Shown: positions 1 to 8,303, counted from the stretch's first letter. The stretch is 38,082 nucleotides of DNA from Actinomycetes bacterium (GCA_021785695.1 JAJYEQ010000004.1:75840-113921), one strand, 5' to 3'. Notes: a model not told the origin generated them from the letters alone. Numbers and translations are program-made.

Positions 1-402
1 GCGGGCCGAGCGGATCGGGCCGACCAGCGTGGGCGCGTTGCGGCACTGGAAGACGGCCGCGTAGCGGGTGATCGACCCCTCGACCTGCTCCTCGTAGATC
101 ACGTCGGCGGCGCCCAGCCCGCTCTGGGGGCGGGCCTCGGCCGGCGGCGGGCCCAGGGAGTAGTTGTCGACCTTCATGGCGATGGCCGGGCGCTGGGGGA
201 CGACCCCGCCGGGCGCGGGCGTGTGGGTCAGCGGGCACAGCGCGGGTGGCGGCGCCTTGGTGGTCGTCGTGCTCGACGCGGGCGCTGCGGACGTCGACGA
301 GGGGCTGGCCGCACCACAGGCCGCCAGCACCAGGGCGCTCAGCGCGACCGCGGCGCTCGCGGTCAGGGCCAGGCGCAGTCGAGACGTCGAGGCGGCCGGC
401 AC
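1..402 (-). CDS. DUF3048 (YerB-like) lipoprotein, 3' part cut off by the window
   Basis: The 134 visible codons encode the N-terminal part of an exported lipoprotein; the rest lies left of the window. A hydrophobic signal segment (residues about 11-28) ends in a lipobox, LAAC, with lipidated Cys29. A Ser/Thr/Ala-rich linker follows. The next block contains RPAIAMKVDN, RPQSGL, ADVIYEE, GSITRYAAVF and GPIRSAR, the order of motifs I know from DUF3048/YerB proteins, whose biochemical role is unsettled. The GTG start at 402 is chosen because it gives a proper signal peptide. A GGAGGG run directly abuts it, which is too close for a normal ribosome site, so the start could be leaderless or slightly different. 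The gene is divergent from mscL, and the roughly 100 bp between them must hold both promoters. Confidence 0.75.
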   Translation of the reverse strand, partial: MPAASTSRLRLALTASAAVALSALVLAACGAASPSSTSAAPASSTTTTKAPPPALCPLTHTPAPGGVVPQRPAIAMKVDNYSLGPPPAEARPQSGLGAADVIYEEQVEGSITRYAAVFQCRNAPTLVGPIRSAR

Positions 403-506
403 CCCTCCAGTCTGACACGGGGCACCGCGTGAGTCGGGGCACCGCCACGGCGATGTGGCTACGCTTCGCCCAGGGCCCGTGATCGGGGCCCAGTGAGGGA
501 GGAACT

Positions 507-935
507 GTGAAGGGATTCAAGAACTTCTTGATGCAGGGCGAGTTGATCGTGATCGCCGTCGGGCTGGTCGTGGCCCTGGCCTTCTCGACGCTGATCAAGG
601 CCTTCACCGACTCGATCATCACGCCGCTGGTGAACGCCGTCGAGCCGGGCAACGCCAAGACGGGGCTGGGCTGGACGGTGCACGGCCAGTTCGTCCAGGT
701 CGGCGTCTTCATCTCGGCGATCGTCTACTTCGTGATCTTCGTGATGGTCGTCTACTTCGCGCTGGTCGTGCCGTACCGCGCCTACATGCGGCGCACGGGT
801 AGCAACGTGTTCGGGGCGCCCCAGCCGGCGCCGCCGGTCAAGACGTGCCCCCAGTGCCTGTCGGCCGACCTGCCCGTCGCGGCCACCAAGTGCCGCTACT
901 GCGCCAGTGACCTCGAGGTCACGGCCGCGTCGTAG
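507..935 (+). CDS. mscL: Large-conductance mechanosensitive channel MscL with C-terminal zinc ribbon
   Basis: This is a small membrane channel that opens under membrane tension to release solutes during hypo-osmotic shock. The 142-residue protein starts with the family's amphipathic helix (KGFKNFLMQGE). TM1 lies at about residues 12-33 and TM2 at about 65-90, with a short periplasmic loop between. The length is normal for MscL. Instead of only the usual helical bundle, the C-terminus carries two CxxC pairs (Cys114/117 and Cys129/132, KTCPQC and KCRYC) that look like a zinc ribbon. The GTG start at 507 has a good GGAGG-type site at 497-502. The gene is convergent with the EF-G-like gene, with only six bases between the stop codons. 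Confidence 0.92.
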   Translation: MKGFKNFLMQGELIVIAVGLVVALAFSTLIKAFTDSIITPLVNAVEPGNAKTGLGWTVHGQFVQVGVFISAIVYFVIFVMVVYFALVVPYRAYMRRTGSNVFGAPQPAPPVKTCPQCLSADLPVAATKCRYCASDLEVTAAS

Positions 936-941
936 GCGCGG

Positions 942-2957
942 CTACTTCGCGCTCAGCGAGCGCGGAGCCTCGGTCAGGTGGTGCGGTGCGACGGTGGCCC
1001 GGCCGCGCCCGCCGGTCAGGCGGCGCAGGTCGAGCCCGTAGCGCTGGAGTTCGGCCTCGGGGACGTGGGCCTCGATGACCGCGTCGCCCTGGTCGGACTG
1101 CGTCGTGCCGATCACGCGGCCGCGCCGGCCCGACAGGTCGGTGAGCACGTCGCCGAGGCCGTCGGCCGGCACCGTGGCCACGACGGCCATGATCCGCTCG
1201 AGCACGACCGTGCCGACCTGCTCGAGGGCCCCGCGCACCGCCAGGGACCCGGCGGTCTCGAAGGCCGCCTCCGACGAGTCCACGCTGTGGGCCTTGCCGT
1301 CAAAGAGGGTCGCGCGCAGGCCGACCACCGGGAAGCCGTTGGGCCCGCCGTGGGACATGGCCTTCTCGATGCCCGAGCGCACCGCGCCGATGTACTGGCG
1401 CGGCACCGCGCCCCCGACGACCTCATCGACGAACTCGAAGGGCAAGGTGGGCTCGAGGGGGTCGAAGCGCACGTTGACGACCGCGAACTGGCCGTGTCCG
1501 CCGGTCTGCTTCTTCAGGCGGCCCTCGACGGTCGTGGACTTGGTGATGGTCTCGTAGAGGGGGACCGGCGGCGGGGCGGTCGTGATCTCGACGCCGAAGC
1601 GGCGCTTGGCGCGCTCGACGGTCACCTGGAGGTGCATCTCGCCCGCGAAGGTCGCCACCAGCTGGCGGGCCACGGGATCGAGGTGCACGCGCAGAGCCAC
1701 GTCCTCCTCGGCCAGTCGCTGGAGGGCCGTGGCCAGCTTGTCGTCGTCGGGAGCCGAGACCGCCAGCGTCATCGCCGGCACCGCGACCGGACCCGGAACC
1801 GGGTGCAGGCTGCGGCCCCGGCGAGTCAGGAAGTCGCCGACCTGCACGTGGGCGACCTTGCCGATGGCCACCACGTCGCCGGTCACGGCCCGGGCGACGG
1901 GCACCAGCTTGGTGCCCACCAGGTGGCCCATCCCGTGGAGACGCTCGTCGGCCTGCGTGCGGGTGTTGGTCAAGGTGACGTCACCCTCCAGGGTCCCCGA
2001 CACCACCTCGAACACGACGATGCGCCCCACGTAGGGGTCGACGATCACCTTGAAGGCGCGCAGGACCAGGTCGCCCGCGGGGTCGCGGGCCAGCTCGACG
2101 GGCTCGCCGGCCTCCAGGGCGGGGATGGGCCGGCTCTCGGCGATCTCGTCGAGCAGGGTCATCAGGCGGTCGACGCCGATGGCGCGGGTCGCCGAGCCGA
2201 GAATCACCGGCACGATGCGCCCCTCGGCCATGAGGTGGCCGAGCGTCGACTCGAGCTGGTCGAGGTCGGGCTCGTCGCCCTCCAGGTAACGCTCGGTCAG
2301 GCTGTCATCGCCCACCACGATGGCCTCGAGCAGGCTCGCGCGCACCCGGCGCTCCCGCTCGGCGAGGTCCTCGGGGACCTTCTCGTGGTGCGCGGGCCCC
2401 GCACCGTAGCGCAGGGCCTCGTCGGTCAGCAGGTCGACGACGCCGACGAAGCCCTCGCCGATCCCGAGGGGCAGCTCGAGGGGGGCCAGCGCCGGTCCGA
2501 CCAGGCTCTCCAACGCGCTGAGCGCGTGGTCGAAGTCGGCGCGCTCGGCGTCGAGCGCGTTGAGGAAGACGACGACGGGGACGTCGGCCTCGCGCGCCCG
2601 GCGCCACAGGACCCCGGTCTCGGAGGTGACCGGCTCGGCGGCACTGACCACCAGGACCGCCACGTCGGCGACCTCGAGGGCGTGGTCGACCTCGAGGAGG
2701 AAGTCCGGCAGGCCTGGCGTGTCCAGCAGGGTCAGCTTGTCCTCGCCGATGAAGATCGGCGCCATCGACAAGGCGAGCGAGGTCTGGTGGCGGCGCTCCT
2801 CGGGATCGGTCGCTCCCAGGGTCGTCCCGTCCTCGACCCGGCCGGGTCGCTCCAGGGTCCCGCCGGCCACGGCGAGGGCGTCGAGCAGGGTCGTCTTGCC
2901 GACCCCGCTGCGCCCCAGGAGCGCAACGGTTCGAGCCTTCGGGTGCCGTGCCGCCAT
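942..2957 (-). CDS. Elongation factor G-like translational GTPase (EF-G2 type)
   Basis: The protein is 671 residues, close to EF-G length. The P-loop GRSGVGKT is at residues 15-22, the switch II motif DTPG at 79-82, and the position of NKxD reads NALD (133-136), so the usual lysine is replaced by alanine. The C-terminal half has EF-G domains, including the conserved GGHGQFAVV and GAVPRQYIGAV stretches. It is cytoplasmic. Canonical fusA normally sits beside rpsL/rpsG/tuf; here the neighbours are mscL and a metal transporter, so this is probably the actinobacterial EF-G-like paralogue rather than the main factor, with unknown physiological role. The ATG at 2957 is chosen because it directly precedes the GTPase domain and has a GAGG site four bases upstream. 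The frame stays open for about 1 kb further upstream, but that part is antisense to the next gene and has no domain. Confidence 0.88.
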   Translation of the reverse strand: MAARHPKARTVALLGRSGVGKTTLLDALAVAGGTLERPGRVEDGTTLGATDPEERRHQTSLALSMAPIFIGEDKLTLLDTPGLPDFLLEVDHALEVADVAVLVVSAAEPVTSETGVLWRRAREADVPVVVFLNALDAERADFDHALSALESLVGPALAPLELPLGIGEGFVGVVDLLTDEALRYGAGPAHHEKVPEDLAERERRVRASLLEAIVVGDDSLTERYLEGDEPDLDQLESTLGHLMAEGRIVPVILGSATRAIGVDRLMTLLDEIAESRPIPALEAGEPVELARDPAGDLVLRAFKVIVDPYVGRIVVFEVVSGTLEGDVTLTNTRTQADERLHGMGHLVGTKLVPVARAVTGDVVAIGKVAHVQVGDFLTRRGRSLHPVPGPVAVPAMTLAVSAPDDDKLATALQRLAEEDVALRVHLDPVARQLVATFAGEMHLQVTVERAKRRFGVEITTAPPPVPLYETITKSTTVEGRLKKQTGGHGQFAVVNVRFDPLEPTLPFEFVDEVVGGAVPRQYIGAVRSGIEKAMSHGGPNGFPVVGLRATLFDGKAHSVDSSEAAFETAGSLAVRGALEQVGTVVLERIMAVVATVPADGLGDVLTDLSGRRGRVIGTTQSDQGDAVIEAHVPEAELQRYGLDLRRLTGGRGRATVAPHHLTEAPRSLSAK

Positions 2958-3039
2958 AGGACCTCGCTTTCCCAGTGCCTGGGTGTCACGGTAGTCCGGC
3001 CGCCCCCACCCCGGTGGCGGTGGCCGCCGAGATTCTGTG

Positions 3040-3053
3040 CACCGGCGCCGGTG
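3040..3053. promoter_or_regulatory. 14-bp perfect palindrome in the divergent EF-G-like/NRAMP promoter region
   Basis: CACCGGCGCCGGTG reads the same on both strands, and GTGCAC-like triplets flank it on each side. It lies between two divergent genes, 83 bases upstream of the EF-G-like start and about 150 upstream of the transporter start, a plausible operator position. No regulator is encoded next to it. GC-rich palindromes also occur by chance in such DNA. Confidence 0.3.
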
Positions 3054-3191
3054 TGCACCGCGACGTCCGGCGGTGCCGGGCAGCGGCCATGGCACAATGG
3101 GAACCTGGACCAGACCGAGACCCACTCGGGGGGGAAACGCGGAACGCTGACGGAGCGGGTCCGCCCCTCGGTCGTCCCCCGGTGGCGACGC

Positions 3192-4415
3192 GTGCTGCCC
3201 TGGGTGGCGACGATGGTGGTGGGACCCGGCCTGCTGGTGATGCTGGCCGACACCGACGCCGGCAGCGTGGTCACCGCCGCCCAGTCCGGAGCCCGGTTCC
3301 GCTTCGCCATGGTGCTGCCCGAGCTGGCCCTCATCCCCATCTTGTACGTCGTCCAGGAGATGACCGTCCGCATCGGGCTGGCGACCCAGCTGGGCCACGG
3401 CGCCCTGATCCGGCGCGAGTACGGGCGCGTCTGGGCGACCGTGGCCGCCCTGACGCTGCTGGCGGCCTGCACCGGCGCCATGGTTACCGAGCTCGCGGGG
3501 GTCGCGGGCGTGGGCTCCCTCGTCGGATTCCCGACGGCTCCCACGGTGGGCGCGGCCGCCCTCGGGCTGATCGCCGTCTTGCTGTTGGGTCGCTACCGGC
3601 GGGTCGAGGCGATCGGCATCGTGGTCGGGGCCTTGGAGCTGCTCTTCGTGGTCGCGGCGCTGAGCGTGCACCCGAGCGCCTCGCGCCTGCTGGCGAGCCT
3701 CGGGGGGCACTGGTCGCTGGCCCACGGCTACGGCACGCTGCTCGCCGCCAACGTCGGTGCCGTCGTGATGCCCTGGATGATCTACTACCAGCAAGAGGCC
3801 GTCATCGACAAGGGCTACGGCGCCGATCCGGCCGGGGTGCGCCGCGCGCGCCGCAACACCGCGCTCGGGGCGGTGGCCACCCAGGTCGTGATGGTGGCGA
3901 TCGTCGTCGCCCTGGGCGCGACGATCGGATCGCGGGATCCGGGTCACAGCCTGGGATCCATCGGGGCGATCGCGGCCGCCCTGACACCCTTCCTCGGCCA
4001 GCGCGGAGCCATCGTCCTATTTGGCCTGGGCATGCTGGGCGCGTCGGTCACCGCGGCCCTGGTCGTCTCGGTGGCGGGCGCCTGGGGCATCGCCGAGGTC
4101 CTGGGCTGGCGCCACAGCCTCAACGACGAGCCCCGCGCCGCGCTGGGCTTCTACGCCATCGCCGTGGGTGGCATCGTGGCCAGTGCCCTGGCCGTCATGG
4201 CCTCGGTGAACCTGGTCGCCCTCTCGGTCGACGTGGAGGTCATGAACGCCGTGCTCTTGCCCGTGGTGCTCGGGTTCCTGGTGCTGCTGGAGCGCCGCCT
4301 GGAGCCCGCGCACCGGATGGGTGGGCCTCGCCGGGTGCTGACCTACGCCCTCACCGCCCTGGTGGTGGGCGTCGGGCTGGTGACCGCGGTGGGCGTCGTG
4401 GGGCGCGTCGCCTGA
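3192..4415 (+). CDS. NRAMP/SLC11-like divalent metal transporter with atypical metal-site motifs
   Basis: A polytopic inner-membrane protein of about 407 residues with roughly ten or eleven hydrophobic segments and the NRAMP core. The first helix carries GPGLLVMLADTDAGS, where canonical NRAMP proteins have DPGN; here it is DAGS (Asp22-Ser25). The sixth helix reads VVMPWMIYYQQEA, so the methionine of the MPH motif is kept and the histidine is tryptophan. These changes resemble the NRAMP-related branch reported to move other ions such as Mg2+, so I do not assign Mn2+ or Fe2+ as substrate. The start is uncertain: GTG 3192 puts ten residues before GPG, while CTG 3147 has a G-rich run upstream. 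The last codon abuts the stop of the convergent aldo/keto reductase gene with no spacer. Confidence 0.8.
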   Translation: MLPWVATMVVGPGLLVMLADTDAGSVVTAAQSGARFRFAMVLPELALIPILYVVQEMTVRIGLATQLGHGALIRREYGRVWATVAALTLLAACTGAMVTELAGVAGVGSLVGFPTAPTVGAAALGLIAVLLLGRYRRVEAIGIVVGALELLFVVAALSVHPSASRLLASLGGHWSLAHGYGTLLAANVGAVVMPWMIYYQQEAVIDKGYGADPAGVRRARRNTALGAVATQVVMVAIVVALGATIGSRDPGHSLGSIGAIAAALTPFLGQRGAIVLFGLGMLGASVTAALVVSVAGAWGIAEVLGWRHSLNDEPRAALGFYAIAVGGIVASALAVMASVNLVALSVDVEVMNAVLLPVVLGFLVLLERRLEPAHRMGGPRRVLTYALTALVVGVGLVTAVGVVGRVA

Positions 4416-5453
4416 TCAGCGCGTGGCGACGTCGCGCCACAGGTCGATGCCGCCCTCACCGGCGAACGCGTCGATGGCGGCGAGCTCCGCGGGGTCGAAG
4501 GGTGGGGCGCTCGCCGCGTCGAGGCTCTCGTCGAGCTGGGCGACGCTGCGCGCGCCGATGATGGCGGAGGTGACGCGCTCGTCGCGCAGCGTCCAGGCGA
4601 TCGCCATCTGGGCCAGGCTCTGGCCCCGGGCGCGGGCCCGCTCGGCCAGCGCGCGCACGCGCCCCAGGTTCTGGGCCGACAGGGAGGCGGCCGGGAAGGA
4701 GTCTGCGCGCGCGGCGCGCGAGTCGGCGGGCACCCCGGCGAGGTACTTGTCGGTCAGCAGGCCCTGAGCCAGCGGCGAGAAGATGGCACAGCCCACGCCG
4801 AGCTCGCCCAGCGTGTCGAGCAGCTCGTCCTCGATCCACCGGTTGAGCAAGGAGTACGAGGGCTGGTGCACGAGCAGCGGGGTGCCCAGGTCGTGCAGGA
4901 TGGCCGCCGCCTCGCGGGTGCGCGCCGGCGAGTACGAGGAGATGCCCACGTAGAGCGCCTTGCCCTGGCGCACGACGTGGTCGAGGGCGCCGAGCGTCTC
5001 TTCGAGGGGGGTGGAGTCGTCGTAGTGGTGGTGGTAGAAGATGTCCACGTAGTCGACGCCGAGCCGGGTCAGGCTCTGGTCCAGGCTGGCCACCAGGTAC
5101 TTGCGCGATCCCCGGTCGCCGTAGGGGCCGGGCCACATGTCCCATCCCGCCTTGGTGGTGATCACCAGCTCGTCGCGGTAGGGCGCCAGGTCCTCGCGGA
5201 GCAGCCGCCCGAAGTTGGCCTCGGCCGCCCCGTAGGGCGGGCCGTAGTTGTTGGCCAGATCGAAGCACGTGACGCCACGGTCGAAGGCGCGTCGCACGAT
5301 CGCCCGCTGGACCTCGAGGGGCGAGCCGTCCCCGAAGTTGTGCCACAGGCCGAGGGAGATCGGCGGCAGGGCCAGGCCGCTGTGCCCGCAGCGGCGAAAG
5401 GCCGCCGCGTCGTAGCGAGCGGGTGCGGCGACGTAGGGGTCCGGGCGTGGCAC
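4416..5453 (-). CDS. Aldo/keto reductase, YghZ/L-glyceraldehyde-3-phosphate reductase type
   Basis: This predicted soluble NADPH-dependent carbonyl reductase has 345 residues, matching the YghZ subgroup (about 346). Recognisable elements are the N-terminal GLALPPISLGLWHNFGD, the catalytic Asp and Tyr in CFDLANNYGP, the subgroup sequence YGAAEANFGR, the catalytic Lys in ITTKAGW, the His-containing DIFYHHHYDD, and the cofactor-binding tail ending in TSAIIGARSVAQLDE. Physiological substrates are probably short aldehydes; L-glyceraldehyde 3-phosphate or methylglyoxal are known for relatives but not shown here. GTG 5453 is chosen for family length. A longer frame to 5528 adds a low-complexity stretch without similarity. 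No clear Shine-Dalgarno sequence precedes the start. A GTGT-GAAT-ACAC dyad about 65 bases upstream (5519-5530) may be regulatory. Confidence 0.85.
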   Translation of the reverse strand: MPRPDPYVAAPARYDAAAFRRCGHSGLALPPISLGLWHNFGDGSPLEVQRAIVRRAFDRGVTCFDLANNYGPPYGAAEANFGRLLREDLAPYRDELVITTKAGWDMWPGPYGDRGSRKYLVASLDQSLTRLGVDYVDIFYHHHYDDSTPLEETLGALDHVVRQGKALYVGISSYSPARTREAAAILHDLGTPLLVHQPSYSLLNRWIEDELLDTLGELGVGCAIFSPLAQGLLTDKYLAGVPADSRAARADSFPAASLSAQNLGRVRALAERARARGQSLAQMAIAWTLRDERVTSAIIGARSVAQLDESLDAASAPPFDPAELAAIDAFAGEGGIDLWRDVATR

Positions 5454-5642
5454 TGAGCGCAGCGTAGTCAGGTCCGTCCCCGTTCCCGAACGCCCACCGC
5501 ACCGGGCGCATCGACGTTGTGTATTCACACGCCCGCGCGTATCGCGTCACCGCCCGTCCCCGCCCCGAGCCGGGACCCCGATGTCGGCGCTGGCCCGGCG
5601 CGCGGCCGTTGCGGCCCGCGACGCGCCGGGGCACGTTGCCGG

Positions 5643-6905
5643 CTAGAGGGGCTCGCCGCTCGCGGCCGCGCTCTCCCAGCTGGTCCTCGCAGCGCTCTCC
5701 AGTTCAGGCACGCTGACGCCGCCCACTCCGGCCCGGGCGCTGTAGCTGACCGCCACAGCGAGCACGTTGGCCTTCACCCAGGTCACCACGGCGAGCTTGC
5801 CCTGATCGCAGGTGGCCGTTATGCCGCCGGGTACGCCACTGGGCGAGACCGCGGGCGAGCTGGGGGGGCTCAACGCGTGGCACACGTCTTGGGCGGCGAC
5901 CCGGGCGCCATTCGCGGGCAAAGTCCGCGCGAAGGCCGCCGCGAATCCCACCGCGTAGTTCGTGCCGTAGATGTTGAAGTTCTCCTCGATGACGTCGGCG
6001 AACACGCTACGTCCGGCGCCCAGCCCCTGGAGGGCGGCACGCACCAGGCTCACGTAGCCCGTGTGCCTCAGCGCGGCTGGCGCGACCGTCGTGGTCCCGC
6101 GCCCCAGGCTGATCTGGGGGACCAGGAGGTTCAGGTAGCGCGCCCAGGGCCGGCTCGCCAGGTACGGCAGCACGTCCTTGGCCCACGTGAAGTACAGCGG
6201 CACCGACGCCATGGGATTCACGATGAGCGTGGTAAGCGAGTTGGGCACGTAGCCCGTACCCATCACGCAGGTCGTGCAGCCGAGCCCGGTGCCCATGTGG
6301 GAGGCAGGGCTCCAGCCGAGCAAGACGTCGCGATGCCCCCAGCACCCGGGGCTGTGAGCGCTCAGGCAGGACAGATTGCCCGTGGTCGCGCGCGACCCGC
6401 CCCAGCCGTCGTCGTACATCCACACGTAGTCAGCCGTAAGAGCGCTGGGGCCATCCGCCCACGTCGAGCCAGCCGCCCAGCCCGCCAGTCGCGCCGGTGG
6501 CGCGGGGTCGGTGTTGCGCACCGCGCCAACCTGGGCGACCGCGCTGAGGGCGGCGTTGAGGCCGAGGTACGGAGGCAGTCCGCGGTCCACGCGCTCGAGG
6601 TCGGTCAACACGAACAGCTGCTCGGGGACGCTGAGGCGCGCCCAGTCCGTGGGAAGGACCATCGGCGCCGCGCCCTCCAGGCGGTGGATCTGGTTGATGA
6701 CTTGCAGCTGCCCACGGATACACGCCGCTGCGCTCCACCCCGCTGTGTAGCAGGCCAGATCGTGGTAACCGGCGTCCGAGTAGTTGTGCGCCGGCATCAG
6801 GATGACGCGGGGCCCCCGGGCCTGCGCACCCGGCGAGGCCCCCGCTCCCGCGCCACCGAGCAGCACGGTCAGGGAGACGGCGAGTCCGGCGATCGTCTTC
6901 TTCAT
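5643..6905 (-). CDS. Secreted protein with divergent CAP/SCP-like domain, function unknown
   Basis: A 420-residue exported protein. A classical signal peptide (Lys-Lys N-terminus, hydrophobic core at residues 5-22, Ala-rich cleavage area) is followed by a region in which LTDLERVDRGLPP, later an Asp/Trp/Gly-rich stretch (WMYDDGWGG), and GCWGHRDVLLG near residue 190 occur in the order of CAP-domain proteins (N/R-rich helix, then GHR..LL). Several cysteines could form disulfides. The C-terminal third has no motif I recognise. The ATG at 6905 has a GAGAGG site four bases upstream. It lies head-to-tail with the glycerate kinase gene, with a 108-bp gap, so they may or may not share a transcript. 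The CAP assignment is tentative; the secreted nature is firm. Confidence 0.7.
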   Translation of the reverse strand: MKKTIAGLAVSLTVLLGGAGAGASPGAQARGPRVILMPAHNYSDAGYHDLACYTAGWSAAACIRGQLQVINQIHRLEGAAPMVLPTDWARLSVPEQLFVLTDLERVDRGLPPYLGLNAALSAVAQVGAVRNTDPAPPARLAGWAAGSTWADGPSALTADYVWMYDDGWGGSRATTGNLSCLSAHSPGCWGHRDVLLGWSPASHMGTGLGCTTCVMGTGYVPNSLTTLIVNPMASVPLYFTWAKDVLPYLASRPWARYLNLLVPQISLGRGTTTVAPAALRHTGYVSLVRAALQGLGAGRSVFADVIEENFNIYGTNYAVGFAAAFARTLPANGARVAAQDVCHALSPPSSPAVSPSGVPGGITATCDQGKLAVVTWVKANVLAVAVSYSARAGVGGVSVPELESAARTSWESAAASGEPL

Positions 6906-7013
6906 GGCCCTCTCGCGCTCGACTTGTACCCGCCGACACAGTACGCGAGCCAGTTCGCCGCGCGCGGGTTGGGCTCCTGGACGTTGCTCGAGGTTCCTGG
7001 GAAACCCGAGCAG

Positions 7014-8264
7014 TCAGGTCGGCGGGCCGAGGAGCGCGACGTGGACATCGCACAGGTTCCACCCGGTCGGGGCACCCGCGAGCAGCTGGCCCAGCATCCG
7101 GTGGCCGACGTAGGTGTCGTGACGGGCACCGAGGACCTCGGGATCCTCGCCCGCCACCCGCGCCCGGGACCACGTCTCCTGGTCGGACCAGGCCCCGGCC
7201 ACGCCGGGGAGGTGATCTTGGCCGTCGGTGGCTCGCGCGACGACGACGGCGGGGCGCTCGAGGTCGGCCAGGTCGCGCGCCAGGAGCCAGGCGAACTCCT
7301 GGGCCCGGCCCCCGCGGCCGGTCCCGCTGAGCGTGACCGTGAGCTCACCGATCCCGATGAGGGCCTGCGGGGTGGGGCGAGCGGCCAGGCGAGTCAGGCG
7401 GCTGGCCCAGTCCCGCGCGGCGCTCCCGACGTCGCCGGTCAGGACGGGTACCACGGTGGGGGCGTAGCCGCGGGCGCGCGCGGCCGCCACGGTCGGGGCC
7501 CGCAGGTCCCTCGGGGTCGCGATCACGACGTTGCGATGGACCGTGCGTCCCCGGTGCCACCGTGCGCGCCGGGCCGCGCCGGCCGCGCGCACGCGGTCGG
7601 CGAGCCCGCCGGCCAGTGCGAACGTCGCGATCAGCGCCTCCAGATCGGCGGCGCGGGGATGGTACGGGTAGGTGAGCCCGGAGGCGACCCAGCGGGCGCC
7701 CCCCACCGGGGTGTCGACCATCACCAGGGCCCGCGACGCCGGAGTGCGCACGTGGGCCAGGGCGAGCCCGCCGGCCAGCCCCGAGGTCGCCGCCCGCAGG
7801 CGGTTGAGGGTCGTGATGTCGACGCCCGCGGCCAGGCCCGCCATCCACAGCGCCGCCAGGTCCGCTGCGGTCAGGGGCGGCTCGGGGAGCGCCGCGAGGC
7901 TCGAGGCGCCGCCCGACACCAGCCACACCGTCGTGCCCGCGGCGGGGCCCGCGTCGAGGAAGTCCCGGACCGCGCGCCCGGCGGCCAGGCTCGCCGGGCC
8001 CGGGACGGGGTGCTCGCCGACGAGCACCGTCGGGTCCGGGTCACGGGGATCTGGCGTGCTCACCACCAGGCGCCGGCGCACCCGGTCACCCAGGTGCGCC
8101 GCCGCCGCGCCCGCCATCGCCCGCGCCGCCTTGCCGAGGGCCACCACGTCGACGGGTCCGGCGTCGAGGTCCGCGAGGGCCGCGCCCACCCGCGCCTCCA
8201 GGTCGAGGGAGTCACGCCAGGCGTCGCTGATGGCCAGCGCGTCGCGTCGCAGGAGGTCGTCCAT
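7014..8264 (-). CDS. Glycerate 2-kinase, MOFRL family
   Basis: Phosphorylates glycerate to 2-phosphoglycerate with ATP in the cytoplasm, linking glycerate (from photorespiration-like, glyoxylate or sugar-acid routes) to glycolysis. The 416-residue protein shows ALGKAARAMAG near residue 50, the phosphate-binding SGGASSL near 117, NRLRAATSGLAGG near 154, the Gly-rich GARWVASG, and the C-terminal MOFRL elements GRAQEFAW and ATDGQDH near 349. The length matches the family. The ATG at 8264 is preferred over a longer frame reaching 8363, because the extra 33 codons run through the AT-rich promoter region and the TACCC/GGGTA dyad. The gene is divergent from the tusA-hdr operon; no metabolic link between them is evident. 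Confidence 0.85.
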   Translation of the reverse strand: MDDLLRRDALAISDAWRDSLDLEARVGAALADLDAGPVDVVALGKAARAMAGAAAAHLGDRVRRRLVVSTPDPRDPDPTVLVGEHPVPGPASLAAGRAVRDFLDAGPAAGTTVWLVSGGASSLAALPEPPLTAADLAALWMAGLAAGVDITTLNRLRAATSGLAGGLALAHVRTPASRALVMVDTPVGGARWVASGLTYPYHPRAADLEALIATFALAGGLADRVRAAGAARRARWHRGRTVHRNVVIATPRDLRAPTVAAARARGYAPTVVPVLTGDVGSAARDWASRLTRLAARPTPQALIGIGELTVTLSGTGRGGRAQEFAWLLARDLADLERPAVVVARATDGQDHLPGVAGAWSDQETWSRARVAGEDPEVLGARHDTYVGHRMLGQLLAGAPTGWNLCDVHVALLGPPT

Positions 8265-8289
8265 GTCCGAGGCCGAGGGTAGTTCGCGG

Positions 8290-8303
8290 TACCCATACGG
8301 GTA
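8290..8303. promoter_or_regulatory. CsoR/CstR-like dyad operator upstream of tusA
   Basis: The inverted repeat TACCC-ATAC-GGGTA is perfect over five-base arms. G-tract dyads of the type TACCC-spacer-GGGTA are operators of CsoR-family repressors, which include copper sensors and the persulfide sensor CstR (known family fact, recalled from memory). It sits in the 188-bp gap between the divergent glycerate kinase and tusA genes, next to an AT-rich stretch (about 8313-8372). That stretch could supply a promoter: TTGGGC at 8307-8312 and TACACA at 8331-8336 form a weak sigma70-like pair pointing toward tusA. Location beside a persulfide-handling operon makes a CstR-like role attractive, but no such repressor gene lies in the window. 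Confidence 0.45.

Noticed and set aside
978..3191. Very long open frame on the plus strand opposite the EF-G-like gene
   Set aside because: It is antisense to a clear GTPase and its product is low-complexity; long shadow frames are expected in such GC-rich DNA. Only the part from about 3192 is a real transporter.
5517..8282. A 921-codon plus-strand frame opposite the CAP-like and glycerate kinase genes
   Set aside because: Shadow of two well-supported minus-strand genes; no domain.
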